Shown: piece by piece, positions 33,130 to 44,537 of the stretch
How positions within the stretch are numbered: position 1 is the stretch's first letter
Layout: every line of letters begins with the position of its first letter
Source of the DNA: Prorocentrum cordatum
Taxonomy: Eukaryota > Sar > Dinophyceae > Prorocentrales > Prorocentraceae
Direction: 5' to 3'
Length of the DNA: 64,000 nt
Assembly (NCBI GenBank): GCA_963575745.1
Contig: CAUYUJ010015948.1
Location: forward strand, 1,083,181 to 1,147,180
The notes under the pieces: generated by a model
What the model saw: the letters and a program-made list of their open reading frames with translations, nothing else
The model's database searches: none
What the model was told of the DNA's origin: nothing
Position numbers and translations under genes: made by a program

Positions 33130-34375
33130 ATGGGAACGGAGATCCCCGATCCTCATCGTTCGCACGCCATGTTCCGGAGGAGCGTTCCGGAGCATGGGGC
33201 GCCAGAGGCTCCCCCGCTCTTCCCCCTTCCCGGACGATCCTGCCGAGAACTCTTGGGTTGCGTAGGACCGGTCTTGCGGGCTCCCTGGGGCTATCTGGGC
33301 CCGCCTAGGGCTGTTTGGGAGCGGACCTGGAGGCGCGCTGGGCCCTAGTGGAGCGTCGGAAAGCCGAAAAGACAAGAAGGCCAAGATTCTCCAAGTCCTA
33401 CGAAAAATTAATGATTTTGGCGTGTTGGGGTGGGGGTGCTCCTGGAGGCGTCTTGAGCCATGTTTGAAGCCTCTTGGAAGCTACCTGGGGCCTCCTGGGG
33501 CTCTCTTGAGGCGGAAGCCCTGGGTTTTCCGGACGCGGTCCGTCTCTTGGACACCTCTCGGGCCTGTTTTGGGGCACGCGTGGGGTGCCCTGGGCGCTTC
33601 TTGGGCTAACCTGGGGCTCTCCGGGGCCGCCTCGGTGCGGCCTTGGGCGCTTCTGGAGCTGTTTGGGGGCGGTCTCGGAGGCCTCCTGGGCCGCCCAGGA
33701 GCGTCGGACAGCCGCACAGATCAGAAGGCCAAGACCCTTCCAAAACTACTGCGAAACCATCAATTTTTGGCCTGCTGGGGCCCTCGTGGAAGTGCTCTTG
33801 GAAGCGTTTGGAGCCATGTTGGAGGACTCTTGGGGGCTGCCTGGGGCCTCCGGGGTCACTGTTGAGGCGGGAGCCCTGGGTGTTCGGTACGCGGTCCCTC
33901 TCTTGGGCCCTTATTGGGCTTGTTTTGGAGCCTTCTTGGGCTGTCGTGGGCGCTTCTTGGGCCAGCCTTGGGTTCTCCGGGGCCGCCTTGGGCTTGCCTT
34001 GGGGGTTTGGGCCTGCTTGGGGGCGGACCTGGAGACCTCCTGGGCCGTCTTGGAGCGTCGTACAACCGAAAAAAACAAAAGGCCCAAAGCTTTCCGAATC
34101 CCATGGGAACCATCAATTTTGGCCTCCCGGGGCTCTCTTGGGAGTGCTCCTGGAAGCGTCTGGAGCCATGTTGGAGGCCTCCCGAAACCTCTACCACGTG
34201 CCTCGGCGACATGGGTCGAAGATGGGAACCATTCCTGGTGCTGAAACATCACCAGGGTCCGTCCAGAGCCGCTCGGGAGACGCCCCGGAGCGGCTCTGGA
34301 GAGGCCCGGGGGAGGGGGGTGCCCCCCATGGCGAGTCGAGGCAGCTGGCCAGAGGCCCCCGGCCCCGTACCCCAA
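33130..34375 (+). repeat. Segmental duplication, right copy
   Basis: Partner of 31200-32455. It ends at the same GGCCCCGTACCCC point, then passes into a different microsatellite (GATA/GAGA rather than TATG). Apparent protein frames mirror those of the left copy with scattered differences and no sign of selection that I can see. Confidence 0.88.
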
Positions 34376-34382
34376 CATATAT

Positions 34383-34442
<60 letters not shown>

Positions 34443-34583
34443 AGAGGAAGAGAGAGAGAGAGAGAGAAAACAAACAGAAATGCCTGTACAGAGAGAGAGA
34501 GGGAGAGAAAGAGAGAGAAAGAGAGTGATAGGTATGATATATAAAGAGAGATAGTGAGAAATGGAGTGAGAGAGACATATATG

Positions 34584-34637
<54 letters not shown>

Positions 34638-34641
34638 GAGC

Positions 34642-34672
<31 letters not shown>

Positions 34673-34700
34673 TGCGACAGAGAGAAAGAGAGACATAACG

Positions 34701-34730
<30 letters not shown>
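34376..34730 (+). repeat. GATA then GAGA microsatellite, about 350 bp
   Basis: GATA units (about 34385-34425) lead into long GAGA runs broken by short unique pieces, ending in TATATA immediately before the palindrome. Confidence 0.95.
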
Positions 34731-34731
<1 letters not shown>

Positions 34732-34771
34732 CTAGAACCACGCGCGCGCTTCGCGCGCGCTTAGGTTCTAG
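34731..34771. repeat. GC-rich palindrome (hairpin), copy 2
   Basis: Same design as 33001-33041: CTAGAACC, GCGCGCG-CTTC-GCGCGCG, GGTTCTAG. It differs by a few bases near the arm junctions. It marks the right end of the duplicated block. Confidence 0.92.
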
Positions 34772-34889
34772 CTAGGAGGCGAGCTTGAGTCAACGAAAGT
34801 CGCAGGGAAGGGGGCAGGGGGAAGAAGGCCAGAGAGCGCTGAAGGATACAAATACTGGAACCCTCTTGTGATTTTGTGGGGGGCCTCGT

Positions 34890-35290
34890 CCGGCCGCTCG
34901 CTGGGAGTTTGACGTAGCTTCTCGGGAGCCTCTGAACCTGTCGGGGGCCTCCTGGAAGCAGGTTCGAAGCATTTTGGGGGCCGATTTGGGGCTTCTCGGG
35001 GCCTCCTTTGGGCCTCTTGGGGGTCTCCTGGGGCCTCTTGAGGGGCCTCCTTGGGGCCTCCTGGCGGCCTCTTGGGGCGGAAGGCTCGAGCTTGCGGTTC
35101 GTGGTCCCCCTCTGGGCCCCCTCTTGGGCCCGTCTTGGGGCCCTCTTGGGCCATCTTGGGCGCCTCTTGGGCCGTCTTGGGGCCCTCTTGGGCTGTCCTG
35201 GGGCCCTCTTGGAAGCTTCTTGGGCCGTCTTGGGGCGGTCTTGGGCGCCTCTTGGGCCGTCTTGGACGCGGTGAAAGCCCAAGAGGCGAA
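34890..35290 (+). repeat. Degenerate GGGCCGTCTTGGGG array
   Basis: Tightly packed units such as GGGCCGTCTTGGGGCCCTCT with a loose 12- to 15-bp register. The reverse-strand form of this family is at 18670-18985. No domain was found in its open frames. Confidence 0.8.
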
Positions 35291-36829
35291 CATGCGAAAA
35301 ATATACGTTTTCCCATAGGAATGGCACGATTTTTGCTTCTTGGGCCTCTCTTGGGCTGCCTCTCGGAGCGTCTTGGAGGCTTCTGGGACCTTCTTGGTGT
35401 CATGACAGGCGTCTTGGAAGGCATCTGGAGCCATCGGAGCGTGTTCCGAAGCCGCCTGCGAACGATCTTGGACGGCGTCCGGCGGTCCGACGAGCCTCCG
35501 GGCCCCCCGGGGCCCACATTTGTGGTCGGGGTCCCGGCCCCGGGCCCCCGGACCCGGTGCGCCGTTATATGTATATATATATATATACATACTCAGGGCT
35601 GGACCTCCCCTCACTGGGGAGAATGGCGGTCGAAACGAGCTCTTGCGGTAAAAGCCTTCAGCATGACGGCACGCAAACTGCTGCTATGCCGAGACCGTCC
35701 AACTGACCTGACCTCCTCCCCTCCTCCGTCCCCTTTCCTATCTCCTCTTTGCTCTTTTCTCTCTCCTCTCTACTCCACCTCCTCCTCCTCCTCCTCCACT
35801 TTCTCCTCCTCCTCCTCGTCCTTCTCCTCCTCGTCCTCCTCTTCCTCTTCCTCTTCCCTCCCTCCCTCCCACCCCCCTGCCCTCCCTTCCTTCACTCACT
35901 CACTTCGGACGACGTGCGCCCCACGGCCACGCGCCCCCCCCGCCGGGCCACGCGGTCAGGGGTCCTACCGTCGGCTGCGGCTCATGTGAGCATTTTTTTA
36001 TTATGGGTTCCGGCTTTAGGCGCATGGGGGGGAGGGGGGGGGGGTCCGGCTCTCGGCCCGTAGTCAATGCCTCCGATTGAATCATGTGGGGAATCCTGTG
36101 GGAGATGCCGATGAGGGAATCCTAGGGGAGACCCCCCATGGGGGAATCGCGCAGCGGCTGCGCGGGGCTGCGCCAAGGCTATGCGTGATTTGGCAAGCCT
36201 GTGCCAGAATTGCTAGGGATCACTTATTCATGATTCCACGAGGCCGTCGCTGGCATAACAGGGGAGGGCCCAGCCGGAGGCATGCTTTCTGGCGATCGGG
36301 TCTGGCGCCCCTGAGCCCTTTCGTTGTGGTTCCAGAAGAGTAGCACGATAAAATGCGCAGAGTTGCACACATCAGCGATTCGAGTTTCTACCGGGGGAGG
36401 GGGGGGGGGCGCCGGCCCCTGTAGTTCGTCCGATCGATTGAAGCAGGTGCCAAAATCAGCCCGGAACTTCTCTACGGGGGGGGGGGGAGGGGGGGGGGAG
36501 GGGCGTTCCGCCGAAAGCAAAAACAAATAATAAAAGAATGCTCACCATACCCTGCCGCCTCCGACGATGCCTCCCCGTGACCGGGGGCCGCGGCGCGGGC
36601 TGCCCAACTTGCGGGTGGCCTGACGGCGGAGCTCCCCCGGGAGGGTGGCCCCATCAACAGCCCTCAAGCGAGATAGGGGGGGCCGCCAATGCCCTACCAG
36701 CGGCCCGCCATGACGACGCCGCTGGCTCAGGCTTCTTTCTGTTCGCTGTTTTCCTTTAGGGTCATCTTCCCAGGGGGCGCGGGGTGGGCAGGGCGCGGGG
36801 GGGGCTGGCCCTCCCTCTCTCCTTCCCTC
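35291..36829. other. Pyrimidine tract and G-runs; no supported gene
   Basis: A pyrimidine tract (CTCCTC, about 35715-35880) is followed by stretches with long G runs (about 36025-36050, 36395-36410 and 36475-36505). No credible gene was found. Confidence 0.6.
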
Positions 36830-37657
36830 ACTCCCAACCTACTTTCCTCCATCCCTAACCTCCTCCCTCTATCCCTCCCTCCACCCATTCCCCCTCCTCC
36901 TCCACCTCCACCTCCACCTCTTCCTCCCCCTGACTCTCCTCCAACTTATCCTCCTACTTTTCCTCCTCCTTCTCGTGCTCCTCCCCCCCTCTCTCCTGCC
37001 CCCTCTCTCCTGCCCTCACGCGACGAGGACGATGAGCGGGCGACCCTCCACGAGCAGCGTGTGCGCCAGCTCCATATAACCTGCCCGGCGGGGGGTCTGA
37101 GGTGCGGGAGGGGCGTGAACCCGCGAACGCCCGGCGCACAGTCAGGGCCCCCTGCCGCCAACTGGCGCGACATCCCGAGGCGCGTCAGAAGGGGGGAGGG
37201 GGAGGAGAAGAGGGAGAGGAAGATAAAGGAAAAGGAGAGTAAAAAAGGGGAGGGAGGAGGGGAGGGAGGAGGGGAGGGAGGAGGTGAGGGGGAGGAGGGT
37301 GGGGGGGGGGGGAGGAGCAGGAGGATCGGACATCCACAAAAGGGGGAGGAGAGAAGAGAGAGTCCGCCCGGGCCTCGAACAAGCAGCCCTGGGCGCGCCC
37401 CCATTTCGGGGGAGAACTGCTCAAGCACCGCGGCATGGGCTGGACAGCTTTGCCGTGGGTCAGCGACAGGGGGCGCGCCCAGGCAAAGAGAGAGGGCATC
37501 CTCGTCGGACTCGGCCTTGGCTTGGGCCCATGGAGAAGCCCCCGGGTGGTCCCCGCGGGGGGCCGCCCGCGAGGCCTCCGCGGAGAAGAAGGACCAGAAG
37601 GGACCTCCGAAATTCGTTGGGGCGAAGGGCAGGGGCATCAATTCCTGTTGTGTCCAC
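36830..37657. other. Pyrimidine tract then purine tract; no supported gene
   Basis: A CTCC-rich tract (about 36810-37010) is followed by an AGG/GGA-rich tract (about 37190-37320). The two are complementary in character and could pair or form triplexes. Long open frames here are Pro/Ser- or Glu/Arg-rich artefacts. Confidence 0.6.
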
Positions 37658-37837
37658 ATGGGGGAAGCGGGTCCTGAAGGAAATGGGTCCTGGACCCTGG
37701 GGCCGTCCCCCATGACCAAATCTTCATCCTGAGTCGTCCTCTGACAGTCCCCGGGGCCCGTGGAGGACCCTGAGGGCTCGAAAGCGGCGGAAGACCTCTG
37801 GACCCGTTTCCCTCAGGACCCGCTTCCCCCATGGCGA
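37658..37837. repeat. Fold-back inverted repeat, 37-bp arms
   Basis: CATGGGGGAAGCGGGTCCTG at about 37660 is matched by its reverse complement ending at about 37835, with about three mismatches over 37 bp. The loop of about 100 bp contains the dispersed CATCCTGAGTCGT core (about 37725). Confidence 0.8.
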
Positions 37838-38814
37838 GTTTTGTCGCCGCGCTGGCGAGCGCACGGCGCGGTCGGGGCCGTAGCGTGCGGCGCGGAGTCG
37901 CAGGACGTGCACAGAAGGCAGCTTCGCGGGAGGCGGAGGAGGTGGAGCGCCCGTGAGATCGGAAGGGCAGGTCGTCACACGAAACGGGAAGGCGTCTCAA
38001 GTACACCACCGCTTGGAATGAGGAAACCTTTAGGCTAAGATAATGGAATTCATGCCAGGCGCTTTCTGCTAGTCCAGGCTCAGATCTGCTGATATTCTAC
38101 CACCAACAGAGAGCTCCAAGATAACCCCCAGAGTCCGGTCAATCTTATTGAGTGGTTTGAGCGATGTCTGGAGTCCATGAACTTTCACAAAACAAATTAT
38201 GATGGGTGTAGATTGGGTTTCTGCCCGCCCAGAACCAAGGAATAGCAAAGGAAAATATTATTGGACCACTTGCAATCGACGAGAATACGATGTTCCAGAA
38301 ACCCATGCTTTCAACGTCTAGCGAATCATGTTCCGAGATGCATGGCTGTGTTCTAGTTTTCTAGGGCCCCCCTCCCCACCATTCTCGACGCGTCCCCCCG
38401 CACGCACTCCCCCTTCCCTCTAATGCATCCTGGCGCTCCCGATCCGATTCGATTTCGACTCCGTGCCGATGCGGCCCGGTGTGACGCACACTCCGATTCG
38501 GTCCGACTTCCTGATTTGATAGCGGTTGATCTTCTAGGATTCGTTTGAAAGCTTCTTGAATGTTTGGGATACTTCTTGGGTCGACTTGAACGCCCCTGTG
38601 AGTCTTCTCGGGGGCTTTTGGGTCCCTCGTCAGGCATTGGTTGCCTTGGTGGGACGTCTCGGACGTCACCATTGGGCAACTTGGATGCGTTGGAGACCGC
38701 TTGGATGGCGCTGGGGCGCCTGGGGAGCCTCACACAACGCCGTGCAGGCGTCGAGCCGCATCGGGTCGTCGGAATCTTGGAGGCAGTGGTTTCTGCTGCT
38801 GCTGCTGGCAAGAG
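37838..38814. other. No supported gene
   Basis: Lower-GC sequence at 38040-38340 shows nothing recognisable. A GATTCG/TTCGG repeat field lies at about 38420-38530. Open frames are short. Confidence 0.5.
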
Positions 38815-40240
38815 GGGGGCAGGTTCAGACCCCCCCCCCTCGGGAACCCCCCCCTTGCCCCTCCCCCAGGAGAATGAGTGGGGGGTCCAGAACCACCCCC
38901 CTCCCCCCTGGGGAAAATTAGCAAAGGGGGGTCCTGAACCCCTCCCCGGAAACCTCCCTACACCCTCCGCAGCGACGAACACGACGACGACGACGACAAC
39001 GACAACGACGACGACGACGACGACGACGCAAGACGCACGACGGACGACGCACGACGGCGACGCCGGCGCCAGCACCAGACCCGGCGCCGACGCCGACGCC
39101 GACGCCGACGGCGACAGCGACGTCGACGGTGACGGTGACGGTGACGCCGACGACGAGAACGACGACAACGACGACGAGCAGAGTAGAGTTGGCGTGGGGT
39201 ATCATCGAATAGGAATATAATGAAATTTCAGGATACGGCAGGGTAGAGTAGTGGGTTAGAGTAGGGACGTGGGAGGTGTAGATCATAGTAGACTGAAAAG
39301 GAGTCGAGTATAGAAGAGTAGATGGATCGAGTAGAAGGACATTCAATAGAGTAGAGCAAAGTAGAGGTAGAGTAGAGCAGAGCTGACTAGAGCAGAGTAC
39401 GAGTAGAGTAGAACACGAACGGCGTAGAGTAGAGTAGGGTAGAGTAGAGTAGACCAGAGTTGAGTAGAACGACGTAGGGTAGAATAGTGGGCAGAGTAGA
39501 ATCGGGTAGAGGAGAGTAGAAGAAAAATGAGGACACAGAGTAAACACACACTGGAGTAGAGTAGAATACGTTCGGGCACGGTAGGGTAAAGTGGAGTAGA
39601 GCAGGGCAGATGATGTCGAGTAGAGACGAGTAGATGGCTCGATAACAGAAGAAACATCATAGAGTCGAGCTGAGCTGATTATAGGAGTATGGTAGACTAG
39701 TAGCAAGCTAGAGTAGAGTATAATATGCTAGGGTGCGGTACGGTAGAGTAGAGTGGGGCAGAGTAGAGAGGAAGGATAATATGATGGAAAAGGGGGTAGA
39801 GTGCGGTAGAGTAAGAACAAAGTGGAGTAAAGTAGAGTATGTTAGAGTACGGTAGGGTAGAGTAGAGGGTAGAGCAGGGCAGAGTCGAAAAGAGTGGAGG
39901 AACGTGCCGGCCCTAGTAGCATTCTATCAGTGCCGGCGCATGGAGCGGGCGCTGGCGAGAGATGTACCGTCGCAGGCGCTGACGTCGTCGTCGTCGTCGT
40001 CGCTGTCGTCGTCGTCGTTGTCGTCGCCGGGGGGGATCATTTTCCGGAGGGGCCCCCCTACGTACCAACTTTCCCCAGGGGATGGGGGGGTCAGGACCCC
40101 CTAGGTTCGTCCAGGGGGGGGGGTTGGGAATGTGGGGGGGCTGGGGGGGAGGGGCCCCCTGGTTTCTGATGCCCCCCTTAAAATGTTGATCAGGGGGGGA
40201 GGGCCCCCCCTGTTTTTTGACACCCCCCCCTTTACAACAT
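38815..40240. repeat. Imperfect inverted structure around a GTAGA satellite
   Basis: Left arm: G/C-run sequence with CCTGGGGAAAATTAGC (about 38908-38925), then a GAC-triplet array (about 38980-39180). Centre: about 650 bp of degenerate GTAGA repeats (39235-39890). Right: a GTC-triplet array (about 39983-40025), then G/C-run sequence whose complement resembles the left arm (CCTGGGGAAAGTTGG). The order is therefore roughly mirror-complementary. Confidence 0.65.
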
Positions 40241-41399
40241 TGTCTGAGGCCAACGACGGTGGAACGCGCTCCCTCGAATCTAGAATCGAATCGGGTCAAG
40301 CCAGATGGAGACGATATCGAATCGGACCGATCATATCGAAGTGGACCCTGTCCACGATGGCCCGAAGCTGTCGAAAGGGTCCCGGGACGGCCCAAGACGG
40401 TCTGCACAGTCCGAAAGCCAAAGCCCCTGCTGAGCCCGAAGTGGTCCTTATTTCAGCGTCTTGACTGTACCGAAGAGCCCCACAAATTCAGATGACACAT
40501 GCTGCGCCCTCTCGAAATGAAACGTCACATGCTACTGTCTTAGTGAACCGTCAGAGCCACGATCCTAGGAATTTTGAGGAGTTGTCGCACGTCTCTGCTC
40601 TCCGACGAAAGACTGCTATCAAATGTGACGGTCTTCTGGAAGGTTAAGCAACGGTCTCCACGCAGAGTGCTGCGCTTGCACAGCGGGGAAACTTGCTCGT
40701 TGTTCGTGCACGTAGCTCTCGAATTTCGTAGGTCCGCACAATTGTTTTAGATCGGCGCTGGGCCCCCCTCCCTGTCGCGGGGAGCGCGCCACGAGCGGCG
40801 CCGGAGGTGCTGCCAGTGGGGCCAAGGGAATCCGCGCGGACCTCTGACAGTTTGTGTTCATGCAGCTGTTTTTTATTCGAATTGCGGGGGGCACCCCCCC
40901 TCCCCCTCCGCCTCCCTCCCTCCTCTTCTCACGTAGCCTCGGAGGCAGGATCGAACATCTTAGTGACACAACTCCGCCTACTGCTGCATCTGTGCTCACG
41001 AAGCGCGAGCGATAACTACCAGAGGCGTGTGAATAAAATGATCTCGGCCAGCAGTGCACGTGTAGTGTGCCATTGCTAGACATTGCCCAGCCACGTCTCT
41101 TCATTCTCAGAAAGAGACACAGCCAAGCCCAGACATTTGCCTTCCTCCCTCCTCCTGCGCATTCCTCCCTCCCTCCCTCCCGTGCAACAGCCCCTCCACC
41201 CCTCATCCACCGCCGTCCACTCCGCGCGTTCTCAGCAGCGGACGAACGGCTCTGGCGTCCCCCATCTATCCTTCCTCCCCCTCCTTCTCCCCCTCCCCCT
41301 TCCGTTCCTTGTCCTTGTGAATAATTTTTTCCTGTCGCACCCCGAGGCCAGTCGGAAGAGCGGGCAAGGCTTTTCGCCTTAGACTTTCTTGCCATGGTC
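40241..41399. other. No supported gene
   Basis: A GAATCGG repeat field lies at about 40270-40350 and a short pyrimidine tract at about 41255-41310. A segment near 40825-40870 (GAATCCGCGCGGACCTCTGA) resembles parts of 610-660 and 17280-17310, so it belongs to a dispersed repeat. Confidence 0.5.
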
Positions 41400-41700
41400 G
41401 CTTTCAAAATTCGGCTCTCGCCTTAGCTCCGCGCACATTCGTTTCAAACAGATGCAAAAGCATCACGGATGGAGGACAGCTCGTTTTCAATAGGTGGCTG
41501 TCGCTTTGGCGCCGCGAACGTTCGTTTGAGCAATTTGCAAGAGCTTCACGGATCGAGGACAGGTCGTTTTCAACATGTGTTTCACTCCTTAGCACCGCGC
41601 ACATTCGCTTTCAACATTGGAAGAGCTTCACGGATCGAGGGCGGCTCGTGTTCAAAACGTGGCTCCCGCCTTAGCGCCGCGTGCATTCGCTTCAAATGAT
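41400..41700. repeat. About 83-bp tandem repeat
   Basis: Four degenerate units with landmark CGCACATTCG-like sequence near 41431, 41515, 41598 and 41680, and a shared AGCTTCACGGATCGAGGAC segment. Confidence 0.8.
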
Positions 41701-41739
41701 GACAAGGTCTTCGCTGCTTCTCATGACTCACATTACAGA

Positions 41740-41935
41740 AATTGCGTGTTGGAACGATTCAGGATCGTCAGGACGCAATTGTTACGTTGATTCGCGGTGT
41801 CGAAGTCCAAGGAATGGCCTTCTGGCGCGATTCAGGATCGTCAAGAAGCAACAAACAGTCAGGTTGACTCGAGGCGTTGAAGCCCTAAAAATGGTGTCTT
41901 GGCACGCGTCAGGATTTTCACACGGTTGTCCCCAA
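41740..41935. repeat. About 74-bp tandem repeat
   Basis: Three degenerate units centred on GATTCAGGATCGTCA near 41754, 41827 and 41902. The core is similar to the reverse complement of the dispersed CATCCTGAATCGTTC core. Confidence 0.75.
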
Positions 41936-43924
41936 CCGCGCACTTCCCTCAATGGGAATGAACTCTTGTAGGGGCCTATGAAGAAGGAGCTTGGAAGAAG
42001 GGTGTATTCCAACATCGCTGATGGATCTTGGGTTACACTGGTCCTCCTCCTCCTCCTCCTCCTCCTCCTCCTCCTACCCCTCCCCCTCCTCCTCCCACCG
42101 TTCTCATTTGCCGCTACGCCGTTGCTCTCGAACGAGCCTGCCTGTGGCTGTAAGAGCTGCAGCAGGCGTCGAACCCGGCATAATCCTCGTGCCGCCGCCG
42201 CAGGGCTCGGTTTCTTTCAAGCGGCGGCCCATCCAGCCGGAGCCGACTGAACCTGCGAGCTGCGGAGGGAAGGGGGCCTCGGTGGGAAGGGGGCCTCGGG
42301 AGGGGAGGCACGAGAGAGCCTCGGAGGGAAAGGGGGCCTCGGAGGGAAAGGGGGCCTCGGGACGGGGGGGGCACGAGGGAGCGGGAGGGGGAGGAGGGGG
42401 TCTGCGACCCCCAACCCGAAGACGCTGTTGCCCGATCTCGGCGGCGCGCCCAGAGGGGAAGGCAGAGGGCCGGCCTTCTTAGAAGGCTCAGGAGGCCTCC
42501 GGCCTTCTTGGAGGCTTTCTAAGCCTTCTGCGAAGCCACAGCCGGCTCTTCAGAACGCCGAATGGCTTCTCTCAGAAGCCCCGCCGCCTTCTGCCCCCTC
42601 TCTCACTGCCCCCCACGGCGCGCCGCCGACGATCTGCAGCGTCTCTGGGCACGCCCTGGCCCCGATCGGGCTGCGCTCTGACTCCACAGGCCGCTCAATC
42701 CTGAGACTCTCTCGCGCTCACCAGAGGCATCTCTGCGGCAACGGATGCCGCCGCCGCCGATTGGGCACCCGCTGGCCCTCCCGCAGGCCTTCCAGATCCA
42801 GGGGGAGGCGCCGCCCTGGAGGCCTCGTGCATGGCCGCCTGGAGCTGGCTCCCAAGACCAGCGGCAAGCAGCAGAGCAGCTCCCACATTTTTTCCGCAGA
42901 CCTGGCGCTGAGCAGCTTCCACCCGCAGCTGGGACAAAAATATTCGGTGCCTCGCTGCCCTCTCTCTCTCGTTCGCTGGCCCTTCCAGACCCACGGGGTG
43001 CCCCAAAAGGCCTCGTGCGCGCCGCATCAAGGGGGCGGCCGGTGCCACGCCGTGCGGAGCTCCAAATCATGTCTCAAAATCCCCCGCGACGCATGGCTAC
43101 CCCAGGGCCCCGGGGCCCCTTCCAAGCCTCCCGAGGGCATCTATGGGCCCCTTCCAAGCCTCCCGAGGGCATCTATAGCTCTTCTCCGCCCTCCGCCCTC
43201 CTGATCCGTCTTCTCGGCCTCCTCCTCCGTCTTCTCCGCCGCCTCCTCTTCCTCCTCCTTCCTTCCCCCCTCCTCATCTTCAAGTCCCCCTGACTCTTCA
43301 TTCCTCCATTAGCCTTCCTCCTCTCTTCTACCTCCTCCCCGTTCGTAACCACATCTCGTTACCAATCCTCATCTCGTTCTCCTCCATCCTTACAACCTCT
43401 CTTTCCCCCTCGTTCCTCATCGTGATTCACTTCTCCCCCCTTTCTCCTCTCTCCCTCCAACACTCTCTCCATCCCTTCGCTCCTGGCATAGTGGGGCGTC
43501 TGCAGGTGAGAGTCCCAATCAGGAACACCGCGGCACAAAGAGAAGGGAACCGAGCTCCACGGCGTAGAACACGGCGGGCAGCCCACCGCCGTCCACCTTC
43601 GCTGCCACTGCCTGTCCTGCTTTCGTCAATGTTACTCGCCACTCGCTTCTCCTCTGCTCCCCCTGCGCCTCCTTCATCGCTGTTTCTCCTCCTCCTCCTC
43701 CTCATCCTCTTCCTCCTCCTTTCCTCCCCCTCCTCTCCTCCTGATCGTTCTGCTTTTCCGCTTCCCTCCTTCTCCTCCTTCCCCCCTGATCCTTCTTATC
43801 TTCCGCCCTCTCCTCGTCGCCTTCGTCCTTGTCCTCCCCTTCTTCCTCGTCTTCGCCCTTAGATTTTGTCCAGCCTCTCCTCCACATAGATACCGTCCTA
43901 GTGTCCTTCTCCAACTCCTCCTCT
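41936..43924. other. Pyrimidine tracts; no supported gene
   Basis: CTC/CTCCTC tracts lie at about 42040-42105, 43180-43460 and 43670-43860, all pyrimidine-rich on the plus strand. An imperfect GGAAGGGGGCCTCGG tandem patch is at about 42270-42375. Ser/Leu/Pro open frames follow from these tracts. Confidence 0.6.
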
Positions 43925-44290
43925 TATCCCCCAAAGTGGGTGCGGGGTACGCATGCGGCGGGTGGCACTGGGGCCTTCGGTGGAGCTCCCTATGGGGCCA
44001 CGAAACGAATGAGTGGTGTGCCGAAGTGAGTGTGGGGGACGCATGCACACGGTGGCACTGGAGCCTTCGGTGGAGCTCCCTATGGGGCCACGAAGCATGT
44101 GAGGGGTGTGCCGAAATGGGTGTGGAGGACGCATGCGGGCGGTGGCACTGGGGCCTTCGGTGGAGCTCCCTATGGGGCCACGAAACGCAGTACTGGGTGG
44201 GCGAAACGCAAGGAGGAAAGAGGGGGGGAGGGAGGAGGAACGCGGGGACCGTCCCTTCAAAACGAGGACCCAACACCACAAGATGGTTGG
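43925..44290 (+). mobile_element. Composite tandem-repeat element, copy 2
   Basis: Three units of 90 bp (CTCCCTATGGGGCCACG at about 43987, 44077 and 44167), a purine tract (about 44208-44239), then the conserved end block GAACGCGGGGACCG...AACGAGGACCCAAC (about 44238-44290). The sequence beyond the block is unrelated to that beyond other copies, which fixes the element's right end. Confidence 0.78.
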
Positions 44291-44537
44291 GAAAAAGGAA
44301 GGCGGGGCAAACCAGACCGCTGGGGACGTCCTTGCGACCGCCCCGGCGCTCCGCGTGCAAGAGCGGAATCTTGCGCACCACATCTTGGCATCAGGCCGCG
44401 CCGGCCACTCCCTGCGAACTTGAGGTTCTGGGAGCCAACCAACTTAAGGCCATTCAGCCTCTCAAAAAACCAGCGGGTGACACGTGTCACCCCTGAAACC
44501 GTGTGAGAACAACAATGTGTGCATTAGTTTGGCGAGG

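Noticed and set aside
30212-34386. Families of 150-280-codon frames on both strands
   Set aside because: Products of the degenerate CTTGGG arrays; sense is no better on one strand than the other.
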